Source: an uncultured Pelagibacteraceae bacterium
GTDB lineage: Bacteria; Pseudomonadota; Alphaproteobacteria; Pelagibacterales; Pelagibacteraceae
Assembly: GCA_902597875.1 (NCBI GenBank)
Contig: CACJZK010000003.1
Span: 1-64,000 of the forward strand
DNA: 64,000 nucleotides
Direction of reading: 5' to 3'
Shown here: positions 33,349 to 40,860 of the stretch, piece after piece
Layout of the letters: each line of letters begins with the position of its first letter
How positions within the stretch are numbered: the stretch's first letter is position 1
Notes under the pieces: generated by a model
Databases searched by the model: none
What the model was told of the DNA's origin: nothing
What the model saw: only the letters and a program-made list of their open reading frames with translations
Translations under genes and position numbers: made by a program

Positions 33349-34246
33349 TAAAATATCAATTATTGGATGCGGACTTATAGGCTCTTCAATTTTAAGGGCT
33401 ATAAGAAAAAATAAAATATCAAAATCAATACAAGTTTATGACAAATCAAAAGAAGTAAATTCTTTTTTAAAAGAAGAAAAATTTCATGAATACATTTTAA
33501 ATGATATTTCCCTGGTCGCAAAAAATACCGATCTTATTATAATTGCTGCTCCATTAAGTTCTTACAAAGAAATTTTTTTATCTATTAAAGATCACATAAA
33601 TAAAAAAACAATAATAACAGATACAGGCTCAGTAAAAGGAGAGACAAATAAGATAGTAGAGGGATTTAATTTGAAGAATGTTTCTTGGATAGCATCTCAT
33701 CCTATAGCAGGTACAGAGGAGAGCGGACCAAAGGGAGGTTTTGCAGAATTGTTTTTAAATAGATGGTGTATTATTTCTCCTGAAGAAAATGCAAATAAAG
33801 ATGATCTAGAAAAAGTAAGAAAATTTTGGGAACTGCTAGGTAGCAAAACGAAAATAATGAGTCCTAGTGATCATGATTACATTTTATCTCTAACCAGCCA
33901 TCTTCCACATGCGATAGCTTATAATCTTGTAAGATCAGCCGTAAAAAGTGAGGATAAATTTAAAGATGAAGTAATTAAATATAGCGCAGGAGGATTAAGA
34001 GATTTTACAAGAATTGCTTCATCAGACCCAATAATGTGGAGAGATATTTTTATCGATAATAGTGAGAATATTTTAAAAGTTCTAGAATCTTTTTCAAACA
34101 ATTTGGAAGAAATGAGAAAAGCTATAGAGGAGAAAAATAGCAGTAAATTAATTCAAATTTTTTCATCAACTAAAAATGTTAGAAAAGAAATTGTAAAAGC
34201 CGGACAGGATACTGATAAACCAGATTTTGGTAGAAAAAAAAGTTAA
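33341..34246 (+). CDS. tyrC: Prephenate/arogenate dehydrogenase (TyrA family)
   Basis: NAD(P)-dependent dehydrogenase of tyrosine synthesis. The 301-residue protein has the Rossmann start IIGCGLIGSSILRAI, the substrate-binding stretch SHPIAGTEESGPKGGFAELF and TSHLPHAIAYNL, all of the TyrA family. There is no chorismate mutase domain or ACT domain. It overlaps the aminotransferase by 8 bp, giving a two-gene aromatic amino acid unit. It ends with a 4-bp convergent overlap with plsC. The exact substrate (prephenate or arogenate) is open. Confidence 0.88.
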   Translation: MFNKISIIGCGLIGSSILRAIRKNKISKSIQVYDKSKEVNSFLKEEKFHEYILNDISLVAKNTDLIIIAAPLSSYKEIFLSIKDHINKKTIITDTGSVKGETNKIVEGFNLKNVSWIASHPIAGTEESGPKGGFAELFLNRWCIISPEENANKDDLEKVRKFWELLGSKTKIMSPSDHDYILSLTSHLPHAIAYNLVRSAVKSEDKFKDEVIKYSAGGLRDFTRIASSDPIMWRDIFIDNSENILKVLESFSNNLEEMRKAIEEKNSSKLIQIFSSTKNVRKEIVKAGQDTDKPDFGRKKS

Positions 34247-34950
34247 TTTAGCCTCTCAATTTCTGAATATATATTTTTTTCTAATTTGTCTAAAAACTCG
34301 TTACTATCTAATCCAGGCATTATAGGTTCAAGGAATGAAATGTGAATAACACCAGAATATTTCATGAAACTACCTTTCGGCCATATTTTACCAGTATTTA
34401 ATGCAACTGGTACGCAGGGTATATTAAGAGAGCTATAAATTCTTCCCACTCCTTTTTTAAAAGGCACACGTTCTCCAAATTTTACCCTAGTACCTTGTGG
34501 AAAAATAAGAAGAGGCCTATTTTCTTCTTCAACCACTTTTTTAACTTTTTCAAAAAAATTTAAATTTTCTTTTGTAGTTGTTTCTCTAATTATTTCAATC
34601 GAGCTTATCTTTTTAAGATACCAACCAAATACCGGGATTTTTAAAAGTTCTTTTTTTAATATGAAGATTGGGAAGTCAATTGGAGATTGTAAAATAAATG
34701 TTTCTAATAAAGATTGATGAGCCGATGCAACAAAATATCTATTCTCTTTTTTAAGATTATTTAGTCCATGAAAAATAACTTTAGTGTTTAATGATATTCT
34801 TAAAATAAATATAATTGCATTTGCCAAAAACTTTCCAAATATTAAAGTGATTTTTTTAGGAAAAAGAAGCGAAGGAATAGCTATAATCATTACCACTATT
34901 ACAATAGAGTAAAATAAAAAATTAAATATTAGAGATTTAATTAACTGCAT
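34243..34950 (-). CDS. plsC: 1-acyl-sn-glycerol-3-phosphate acyltransferase (PlsC-like)
   Basis: Membrane-associated acyltransferase making phosphatidic acid. The 235 residues begin with a hydrophobic helix (SLIFNFLFYSIVIVVMIIAI). The acyltransferase motif I is AHQSLLETF, an HX4E variant of HX4D, and the later motif reads FPQGTRVKFGE instead of FPEGTR. Both acidic-to-variant changes are unusual against E. coli PlsC; I believe such variants occur in some alphaproteobacterial members but cannot verify this here. It lies 6 nt after lysA and ends convergent with the TyrA-family gene (4 bp overlap). Confidence 0.85.
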   Translation of the reverse strand: MQLIKSLIFNFLFYSIVIVVMIIAIPSLLFPKKITLIFGKFLANAIIFILRISLNTKVIFHGLNNLKKENRYFVASAHQSLLETFILQSPIDFPIFILKKELLKIPVFGWYLKKISSIEIIRETTTKENLNFFEKVKKVVEEENRPLLIFPQGTRVKFGERVPFKKGVGRIYSSLNIPCVPVALNTGKIWPKGSFMKYSGVIHISFLEPIMPGLDSNEFLDKLEKNIYSEIERLN

Positions 34951-34956
34951 TAAACT

Positions 34957-36186
34957 TTAAACTTTTATTAGTTCTAATAAGTTTTGTCTTTTTCTAATTG
35001 TTTTGAATTTATTTTTATATACTAAAAACTCTGATATTAATGGTCTAGTATTGTAATTAGATGACAAAGAAGATCCATATGCACCCACATTTAAAATAGC
35101 TACAAAATTATTTTCACTAAGTTTTTGATAATTTTTATATTTAATGAATTTACATGAGGTTTCACATACTGGACCCACAAACTCCACAATACTTTTTGTT
35201 CTTTTGTTGTTTTGTATTACAGGAACTATTTCATGAACAGCATCATATAGAGCTGGCCTCATAAAATCATTCATTCCTGCATCTAGAACAGCGAAAGTTT
35301 TGTTTTTTGCTTTCTTTAAGTACTGAACTTTAGCCACTAATATTCCCGCGTTTCCAATAATTGATCTACCTGGCTCAAAAATTATTTCACAATTAAATTT
35401 CTTTTTAAATTTGTAAACTAATTTAGAATAATTATTTAATTTAATTTTTTTGTCATTTTTCTTATAGCTAATTCCAAAACCACCACCTAAATCAATATAT
35501 TTAAACTTTATTTTAGTTTTTTTAATAACATCAGATATTACATTAAGAGATTTTTTAAACGGATTATCAGAAAGTATTTGACTACCAATATGAACACTCA
35601 AAGCAATAAGTTTTAAATTTTTGAATTTAGATATTTTTAAACAAAGCTTTAATAGCTCATTTTTTGATAATCCAAACTTATCTTCAGCTTTACCTGTTGA
35701 AATTTTTTTATGAGTATTTGCGTAGATATTGGGATTTAATCTTATACCTATTGTAGTTTTCCTTTTCATTTTTTTTGATAACTTATTAACCAATAACGCT
35801 TCGCTCTCCGATTCAACATTAATTAAAAGAATTTTTTTTTTAATAGCTATTCTGAGTTCTTCCTCACTCTTGCCAACCCCAGAAAAAACTATTTTACTGG
35901 GTTTAATTCCAGCTCTTAAAGCTTTTAGCAGCTCTCCTTGCGATACCACATCTGCTCCAGAACCTAATTTTTTTAAAAATTTAAGTATAAATGGGTTTGA
36001 ATTTGATTTGACAGAAAAACAAACAAGGGGATTAATGTTTTTGAAACTTTTGACAAAATTTGAAAAATTATCACGTATTTGTGAACTTGAATACAAATAA
36101 AAGGGTGTAATATTTTTCTTAGCGATATTTTCAATCGATAAATTTTCTACAAAAAATCTTTTTTGGCTATATTTATAACTAGGCAT
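34957..36186 (-). CDS. lysA: Diaminopimelate decarboxylase
   Basis: Last step of lysine synthesis: PLP-dependent decarboxylation of meso-DAP. 409 residues with the PLP lysine K60 in CFSVKSNSNP, GSGADVVSQGEL, HIGSQI, the glycine-rich DLGGGFGISY, EPGRSIIGNAG, GPVCETSC and the C-terminal VGAYGSSLSSNYN. The order argH-lipoprotein-lysA is a conserved alphaproteobacterial arrangement. It starts 8 nt downstream of the small lipoprotein gene. Confidence 0.95.
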   Translation of the reverse strand: MPSYKYSQKRFFVENLSIENIAKKNITPFYLYSSSQIRDNFSNFVKSFKNINPLVCFSVKSNSNPFILKFLKKLGSGADVVSQGELLKALRAGIKPSKIVFSGVGKSEEELRIAIKKKILLINVESESEALLVNKLSKKMKRKTTIGIRLNPNIYANTHKKISTGKAEDKFGLSKNELLKLCLKISKFKNLKLIALSVHIGSQILSDNPFKKSLNVISDVIKKTKIKFKYIDLGGGFGISYKKNDKKIKLNNYSKLVYKFKKKFNCEIIFEPGRSIIGNAGILVAKVQYLKKAKNKTFAVLDAGMNDFMRPALYDAVHEIVPVIQNNKRTKSIVEFVGPVCETSCKFIKYKNYQKLSENNFVAILNVGAYGSSLSSNYNTRPLISEFLVYKNKFKTIRKRQNLLELIKV

Positions 36187-36194
36187 TAATAATA

Positions 36195-36305
36195 TTAAAT
36201 TACTTTAGTTTCTTTTAAAATGTTTCCTTGGTATTGAGGATCGGATTTCTTTCCGCAATTTACCAAAATGAAAAAGGTTATCAAAAATAAAAAAAATATT
36301 TTCAT
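36195..36305 (-). CDS. Small lipoprotein, LptM/YifL-like (36 residues)
   Basis: A short frame that fits exactly between argH and lysA. It begins with ATG at 36305 (sharing one base with the argH stop) and ends 8 nt before lysA. The product starts with a hydrophobic signal and the lipobox LVNCGKKSDP, with Cys17 as the lipidated residue, then a short polar tail ending ETKVI. Small lipoproteins of this design (LptM/YifL, previously a lipoprotein-attachment-site family) sit next to lysA or dapF in many proteobacteria; in E. coli LptM assists the LptD translocon. Homology is inferred from lipobox, size and position. Confidence 0.75.
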   Translation of the reverse strand: MKIFFLFLITFFILVNCGKKSDPQYQGNILKETKVI

Positions 36306-37690
36306 TAAATTTCTCTTTTATACTTTCTTATCATTTTTTTAATATTTTTCTCTGCTGTTCCCCCATATGAGGATTTAGAATTCATTGAATTTTTTACTTT
36401 AAATATTTTCATTACATTTTTATCTAAATCTTTGTAAAATTTTTTTAATTCAACTAAGGATAGTTTGTCTAAAGTTTTCTTATTTTTTTCTGCATAATTA
36501 ACTAGTTTAGATGAAATCATATATGACTGTCTGAAGCTTATTTTCTTTTCTTTCACTAAATAATCAGCAAAGTCAGTGGCAGTGGTGTATCCTTCATTTG
36601 CCATTTTTAACATTCTTTCTTTTGATGGCTTCAAACTTTTAATTAATTCATTGCTCATTATCAAAGTGTCTTTTAATGTATCGTAGCCATCAAAAACTAA
36701 AGATTTATCATCCTGCAAGTCCTTAAAGTAAGAAATCGGCAATCCTTTCATTATGGTTAACAGTGAATTTAGTTTTCCATAATTAATTCCTGTTCTGCCT
36801 CTAATTAATTCTGCGGGGTCTGGATTCTTCTTTTGAGGCATAATAGAAGAACCTGTTAACATGTTATCTTTAAAACTAATGAGTTTGTAAGCGTCTGAAT
36901 TTAAGATAATAAAATCTTCAGCCAATCTAGACAAGTGCATAGCACAAACAGCACTCGCATATAAAAAATCAATCGCGAAGTCTCTATCTGAAACGGAGTC
37001 AATAGAATTATCAGTTGGTTTTTTAAAACCGAGTTTTTTTGCAGTGTATTGTCTGTCTATTTTATAAGATGTTCCTGACAAAGCTGCTGCACCTAAAGGA
37101 GATTCATCTAATAGCTCTAAATTATTTAAAAATCTTTTTTTATCTCTTTTTAGCATCTCATAATATGCCAAAAGATAGTGAGCAAATGAAATAGGTTGAG
37201 CATTTTTTAAATGTGTAAACCCCGGCATACAAGTGCCAATATTATTCTCTGACTTTTTAATTAAAGTTTTCATTACTTCTGTTAAATCATTTACAATTTC
37301 TTTTGAGGAATTTTTAATCCAAAGCTTAAAATCTGTAACAACCTGGTCATTTCTTGATCTTGCAGTATGCATATATCCTGCAGAGGGACCAATTAGGTCA
37401 AATAATTTTTTTTCTATATTTAAGTGGATGTCTTCATATTTTTCTTTAAATATAAATTTTCCCTTTTCTATTTGTGATTTGATTTTATTCAAACCATTTA
37501 TAATTTTTTTTCCATCTTTTGTTGGAATGATTTTTTTCTTCATTAACATTTTTGTATGTATCAAAGATGCAAAAAGGTCCTCTTTATAAAGTCTCTTATC
37601 AACTTTTATAGAGGAGCCAATTCTCTCAAAAGATTTAGACGTACCAAGATTAAATCTTTTGGACCAAACTTTTTTATTATTATTTTTCAT
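36305..37690 (-). CDS. argH: Argininosuccinate lyase
   Basis: Final step of arginine synthesis. I use the start at 37690 (MKNNNKKVWSKRF, 461 residues); six more in-frame codons upstream to 37708 do not resemble the family. Landmarks are SPLGAAALSGTSY, HTARSRNDQVVTD and the lyase signature GSSIMPQKKNPDPAEL. The C-terminal SKSSYGGTAEKN carries the serine-rich end typical of the family. It is the first gene of argH-lipoprotein-lysA-plsC and is coupled to the lipoprotein by a TAATG overlap. Confidence 0.95.
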   Translation of the reverse strand: MKNNNKKVWSKRFNLGTSKSFERIGSSIKVDKRLYKEDLFASLIHTKMLMKKKIIPTKDGKKIINGLNKIKSQIEKGKFIFKEKYEDIHLNIEKKLFDLIGPSAGYMHTARSRNDQVVTDFKLWIKNSSKEIVNDLTEVMKTLIKKSENNIGTCMPGFTHLKNAQPISFAHYLLAYYEMLKRDKKRFLNNLELLDESPLGAAALSGTSYKIDRQYTAKKLGFKKPTDNSIDSVSDRDFAIDFLYASAVCAMHLSRLAEDFIILNSDAYKLISFKDNMLTGSSIMPQKKNPDPAELIRGRTGINYGKLNSLLTIMKGLPISYFKDLQDDKSLVFDGYDTLKDTLIMSNELIKSLKPSKERMLKMANEGYTTATDFADYLVKEKKISFRQSYMISSKLVNYAEKNKKTLDKLSLVELKKFYKDLDKNVMKIFKVKNSMNSKSSYGGTAEKNIKKMIRKYKREI

Positions 37691-37766
37691 TTTCCAACCT
37701 ATTTTCAATTTAAATCAATATCAAAATTAGTAAATCTTAAAATTTGTATACACCTTTTATTTATCA

Positions 37767-37795
37767 TTAGCATTGAGTTTTTAAAAAGATATAAT
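37767..37795 (+). promoter_or_regulatory. Promoter of the carboxylesterase gene
   Basis: A perfect -10 TATAAT (37790-37795) is 17 bp downstream of TTAGCA (37767-37772), a four-of-six match to the -35. The expected start of transcription near 37802 leaves about 8 nt before the ATG at 37810, so the mRNA would be almost leaderless. Confidence 0.5.
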
Positions 37796-37809
37796 CAATT
37801 TGTATAAAA

Positions 37810-38463
37810 ATGAGCTATTCTTTAAACTCAATAGTTTTAGAACCAATTTCTAAAGAAAAACCAAAAAATGCTATAATACTTTGTCATGGATATGGCGGGG
37901 ACGGCAAAGATATTTCTTTATTAGCTAATTATTGGAAAAATTATTTGACTGATACCATTTTTATTTGTCCAAACGCTCCAGAAAAATGTGCGGTAAGTCC
38001 AACCGGATTTCAGTGGTTTGATTTGATGGATCAGACCGAAGATCAAATTTTGACAAAATCTTTAGTTGCAGAGATAAAACTCAACAAACTGATAGATGAA
38101 GTTAAACAAAAAAATAATTTAAAATCAAATCAAGTTGCTTTAGCAGGTTTTAGTCAAGGATCTATGATATGTTTACAAACTGGGATAAAAAGAAAAGATC
38201 AGATAAACTCAATCATTGGTTATTCAGGAAAAATTATTGACACCAATCATTTAGACAAAAATATTAATTCCAGACCCAAAATAATATTGATGCATGGAGA
38301 AAAAGATGAAGTAGTCCCTGTTAGTTTTTTATTAGAGGCAAAAGAATTTTTTATCAAAAATCAATATAAAATAGAAACTAAAATTTTTAAAAATTGCGAA
38401 CATCGAATACCCTCTGAAGGCTCGAGTATTGGACTAGAGTTTATAAAAAAAAACCTATACTAA
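37810..38463 (+). CDS. Phospholipase/carboxylesterase family alpha/beta hydrolase
   Basis: A 217-residue esterase of the type seen in YpfH and acyl-protein-thioesterase-like proteins. The catalytic Ser115 is in LAGFSQGSM, Asp166 in HGEKDEVVP and His198 in CEHRIP. LCHGYGGDGKD near residue 25 forms the oxyanion region and CPNAPEKC the following loop. The substrate is unknown; members hydrolyse short-chain esters. It is divergent from argH and 65 nt upstream of the HNH gene. Confidence 0.82.
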   Translation: MSYSLNSIVLEPISKEKPKNAIILCHGYGGDGKDISLLANYWKNYLTDTIFICPNAPEKCAVSPTGFQWFDLMDQTEDQILTKSLVAEIKLNKLIDEVKQKNNLKSNQVALAGFSQGSMICLQTGIKRKDQINSIIGYSGKIIDTNHLDKNINSRPKIILMHGEKDEVVPVSFLLEAKEFFIKNQYKIETKIFKNCEHRIPSEGSSIGLEFIKKNLY

Positions 38464-38528
38464 AAATTTATTAAATCGCGATAAAATTATAACTTGATAA
38501 AATTAGTTTAATCAGATAGCTTTTAACT

Positions 38529-39098
38529 ATGATTATTTCTGCAACTGAAAAAATTCCACTTGAAAAATGTCCAGCGCTTGTCTTGAATGCTGACTTTAGA
38601 CCTTTAAGCTACTATCCTTTATCCTTGTGGTGTTGGCAAGACGCTGTTAAATCAGTTTTTCTTGATAGAGTAAGTATTGTATCGAACTACAAAAGAAAAG
38701 TTCGAAGTCCTTCTTTTGAAATGAGACTACCAAGTGTTATAGCTCTTAAAAGTTTTGTTAAGCCATCAGAAAATCCAAACTTTACGAGATTTAACGTTTT
38801 TCTTAGAGACAAATTTACTTGTCAGTATTGTGGTGATAAAAAAGATCTTACCTTTGATCACTTGTTGCCTAAATCTAAAGGAGGAGTCACGGACTGGGAA
38901 AATGTTGTAACGGCTTGTTCTTCTTGCAATGTTAAAAAAGGTGGTAAGCTTTTTTCAGATTGTGATTTAAAGTTATTCAATAAACCTTATAAACCAACTG
39001 TTGATGACCTACATAAGAATGGTAGGAATTTTCCTCCAAATTTCCTTCATGAAAGTTGGATGGATTATCTTTATTGGGATATCGAGCTCGAGCCTTAA
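38529..39098 (+). CDS. HNH endonuclease domain protein
   Basis: A 189-residue protein with a C-terminal HNH motif: C98 and C101, the DH pair at 110-111, N125, and C130 and C133. This fits a zinc-stabilised HNH nuclease fold. The N-terminal region (LVLNADFRPLSYYPLSLWCW) matches a family of stand-alone chromosomal HNH proteins common in alphaproteobacteria, not a restriction system or homing endonuclease: no partner methyltransferase or intron is nearby. The biological role is not known to me. It ends 2 bp before the convergent coq7 gene. Confidence 0.8.
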   Translation: MIISATEKIPLEKCPALVLNADFRPLSYYPLSLWCWQDAVKSVFLDRVSIVSNYKRKVRSPSFEMRLPSVIALKSFVKPSENPNFTRFNVFLRDKFTCQYCGDKKDLTFDHLLPKSKGGVTDWENVVTACSSCNVKKGGKLFSDCDLKLFNKPYKPTVDDLHKNGRNFPPNFLHESWMDYLYWDIELEP

Positions 39099-39100
39099 AT

Positions 39101-39634
39101 TTAGATTTTTTCAGAAATTACAATTGCAATCTTAGAGGATGTTTTTATTATTTTATCCATGAGTCCATACAACCCCTCTTTAGTTGCTCCCTTATCGTAG
39201 GCTATATCTTTATGATGTAGTTCATCTTCTCTAAATTTAATAATTTTATCTTTTAAAGTTTTTTCATCTTCTTTCAATTTATTCGTTTGACTTTTGTAAT
39301 GTCCATCTATTACTTCTTCCACTGATGCAGTGCATAACATTGCTGCTTTCTTTCCTAACATTGCAGTACCAAATCCTAAAGTTACTCCTAGTATATCCCA
39401 GACAGGCAGCAATTTAGTAGGCTTGATATTTCTCTTTTTAATTTCATTATTAAAATATTCAAAATGTTCTTTTTCATGTTCTTTCATTTTTTCTATTTCT
39501 ATTTTTAAATCCTCATCTTGTTTAAAAGTTTTAAGCGCTAATAATTGACCTTCGTAAATTTTTATAGCACCCCTCTCACCAGCATGGTCAACTCTAATGA
39601 TTTCTTCTAATGTTTTTTTGTCAGTTTTTTCCAT
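39101..39634 (-). CDS. coq7: Demethoxyubiquinone hydroxylase (COQ7 family)
   Basis: Di-iron monooxygenase adding the last hydroxyl group in ubiquinone synthesis. The 177-residue helical protein begins RVDHAGERGAIKIYEGQL with the first Glu ligand, continues with EHEKEHFEYFN (an ExxH-type ligand set) and SVEEVIDGHY, and finishes with FREDELHHKDIAYDKGA. It overlaps dsbB by 14 bp, so the two are coupled on the minus strand. It probably uses quinone synthesis intermediates at the inner membrane. Confidence 0.93.
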   Translation of the reverse strand: MEKTDKKTLEEIIRVDHAGERGAIKIYEGQLLALKTFKQDEDLKIEIEKMKEHEKEHFEYFNNEIKKRNIKPTKLLPVWDILGVTLGFGTAMLGKKAAMLCTASVEEVIDGHYKSQTNKLKEDEKTLKDKIIKFREDELHHKDIAYDKGATKEGLYGLMDKIIKTSSKIAIVISEKI

Positions 39635-40103
39635 ATTTAATAAATTTATTTAATAATATAGTACTTATTATCAAGGATAAAAATGTATTTATTGTAGCAA
39701 GCGATAATCCAAAAATCCTAAAACTGACGTCTTTACAGCTTATTATTTCTTTGTTCATTTTTTTAAGAAGATCCTCTCTAGATAAACTTAAACTATCTGA
39801 GCTTAAATTACATACTGACGATTCTTGAAAAAACCCCTGTTCAATACCCAAATGATAAAAAGATACTATTGCTCCAAATAAAAAAAATAAGCTTAAAACT
39901 AAGTATACTAATTTTTCAAATTTTTTAAATAAAATCGCAAAAAAACATAAAACTATAGAGACAAAATAAGGAATTCTCTCTATTAAACAAAGATTACAAG
40001 GTTTATGTCCTAAAATGAATTCTATAAAATAAGCAGCCAATAATACTAAAATGCTTAGAACAATTATTAATTGAAATATAGACTTATTACTAATTTGAAC
40101 CAT
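39621..40103 (-). CDS. dsbB: DsbB-type disulfide bond formation membrane protein
   Basis: Four-helix inner-membrane protein that oxidises DsbA-like thiol oxidases with quinone. The first Cys pair is in HKPCNLCLIERIPYF, and the second periplasmic loop has SSVCNLSS and ISCKD, the four redox cysteines of the family. I prefer the start at 40103 (MVQISNKS), giving 160 residues; an upstream ATG at 40127 would lie further inside the preceding gene. Next to coq7, so quinone use is thematically consistent. Confidence 0.88.
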   Translation of the reverse strand: MVQISNKSIFQLIIVLSILVLLAAYFIEFILGHKPCNLCLIERIPYFVSIVLCFFAILFKKFEKLVYLVLSLFFLFGAIVSFYHLGIEQGFFQESSVCNLSSDSLSLSREDLLKKMNKEIISCKDVSFRIFGLSLATINTFLSLIISTILLNKFIKYGKN

Positions 40104-40701
40104 AGTATTTAAATAAAAAATAAACAATCATACCTATTAACAAAATTATCATAGATAAAATTATTGACCATTTCGCACCCTTTTTTTCTAAAAAAGGACC
40201 AAATTTTTCTCCATATTTGTAAGTCAAAAATGCAACAAGAAAAAATCTTGAACCTCTAGTAACTAAGCAAATAATTATAAAAAAAAAGATATTAAAATTA
40301 ATAAATCCACTTGAAATTGTTAATAGTTTGAATGGCAAAGGAGTGAAACCAGCAGTAAACAGTATACCCAACCAAGAAAAAAAACCTCCTTTTGATGAAA
40401 ATTTTTCTTTAAGAAAATTTGGATCTTCATATCCATATAATTCAAATATTTTTACTCCAATTTCATTAAAAAAAACATAACCAATTAGATATCCAAATAG
40501 AGCCCCTAAAACTGAAGACAAAGTTGCTATTGTAGCTATTTTTATAAATTTATTTTTCTTTGCGACTACCATTGGAACAATCATTACATCAGGGGGTATC
40601 GGAAAAAATGAGCTTTCTATAAAGGATTCAAACGCTAAAAGTGGATTAGCATATTTATGCCCAGCCCAGGATACGCATTTGTCGTATATTTTTTTTATCA
40701 T
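40090..40701 (-). CDS. YqaA/SNARE-associated family inner-membrane protein
   Basis: A 203-residue polytopic protein of the YqaA branch of the DedA/VTT superfamily. Features are the amphipathic loop ESFIESSFFPIPPDVMIVPM, GALFGYLIGY, and the re-entrant motif LFTAGFTPLPFKLLTISSG. These proteins are proposed lipid scramblase or transport-like proteins, often annotated as conserved hypotheticals. It overlaps dsbB by 14 bp and is divergent from tRNA-Leu. Confidence 0.82.
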   Translation of the reverse strand: MIKKIYDKCVSWAGHKYANPLLAFESFIESSFFPIPPDVMIVPMVVAKKNKFIKIATIATLSSVLGALFGYLIGYVFFNEIGVKIFELYGYEDPNFLKEKFSSKGGFFSWLGILFTAGFTPLPFKLLTISSGFINFNIFFFIIICLVTRGSRFFLVAFLTYKYGEKFGPFLEKKGAKWSIILSMIILLIGMIVYFLFKYYGSN

Positions 40702-40735
40702 TTTTTTATTGCGTCCTAAATTAATTCAAAACATA

Positions 40736-40751
40736 ATGTTTGTACAAACAT
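40736..40751. repeat. 16-bp perfect palindrome between yqaA and tRNA-Leu
   Basis: ATGTTTGTACAAACAT is perfectly self-complementary with a central GTAC. It lies 35 bp before the divergent YqaA-type gene and 19 bp before tRNA-Leu, where the tRNA promoter should be (a -10-like TTATAT is at 40755-40760). Its mixed composition makes chance less likely than for A/T-only palindromes. It may be an operator for either gene. Confidence 0.5.
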
Positions 40752-40769
40752 AAATTATATGAAGATAAA

Positions 40770-40856
40770 GGGCGAATGGTGGAACTGGTAGACGCGCCGG
40801 ACTCAAAATCCGGTGGTAGCAATACTGTGAGAGTTCGAGTCTCTCTTCGCCCACCA
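40770..40856 (+). tRNA. tRNA-Leu (anticodon CAA), CCA encoded
   Basis: Acceptor stem GGGCGAA (40770-40776) pairs with TTCGCCC (40846-40852), followed by ACCA (40853-40856). The anticodon stem CCGGA/TCCGG encloses CTCAAAA, giving anticodon CAA for UUG codons. A long variable arm (class II tRNA) and the T arm with GTTCGAGTC are present. Total length is 87 nt including CCA. The next protein gene starts 4 nt after the CCA. Confidence 0.97.
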
Positions 40857-40860
40857 TGTT

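Noticed and set aside
37556-37807. 83-codon plus-strand frame across the argH start and gap
   Set aside because: It runs antisense into argH and covers the argH and carboxylesterase promoter region; low-complexity product.
38529-39098. HNH protein as part of a restriction, homing or defence system
   Set aside because: No methyltransferase, intron, toxin or other defence gene is adjacent; it looks like a stand-alone chromosomal HNH family.
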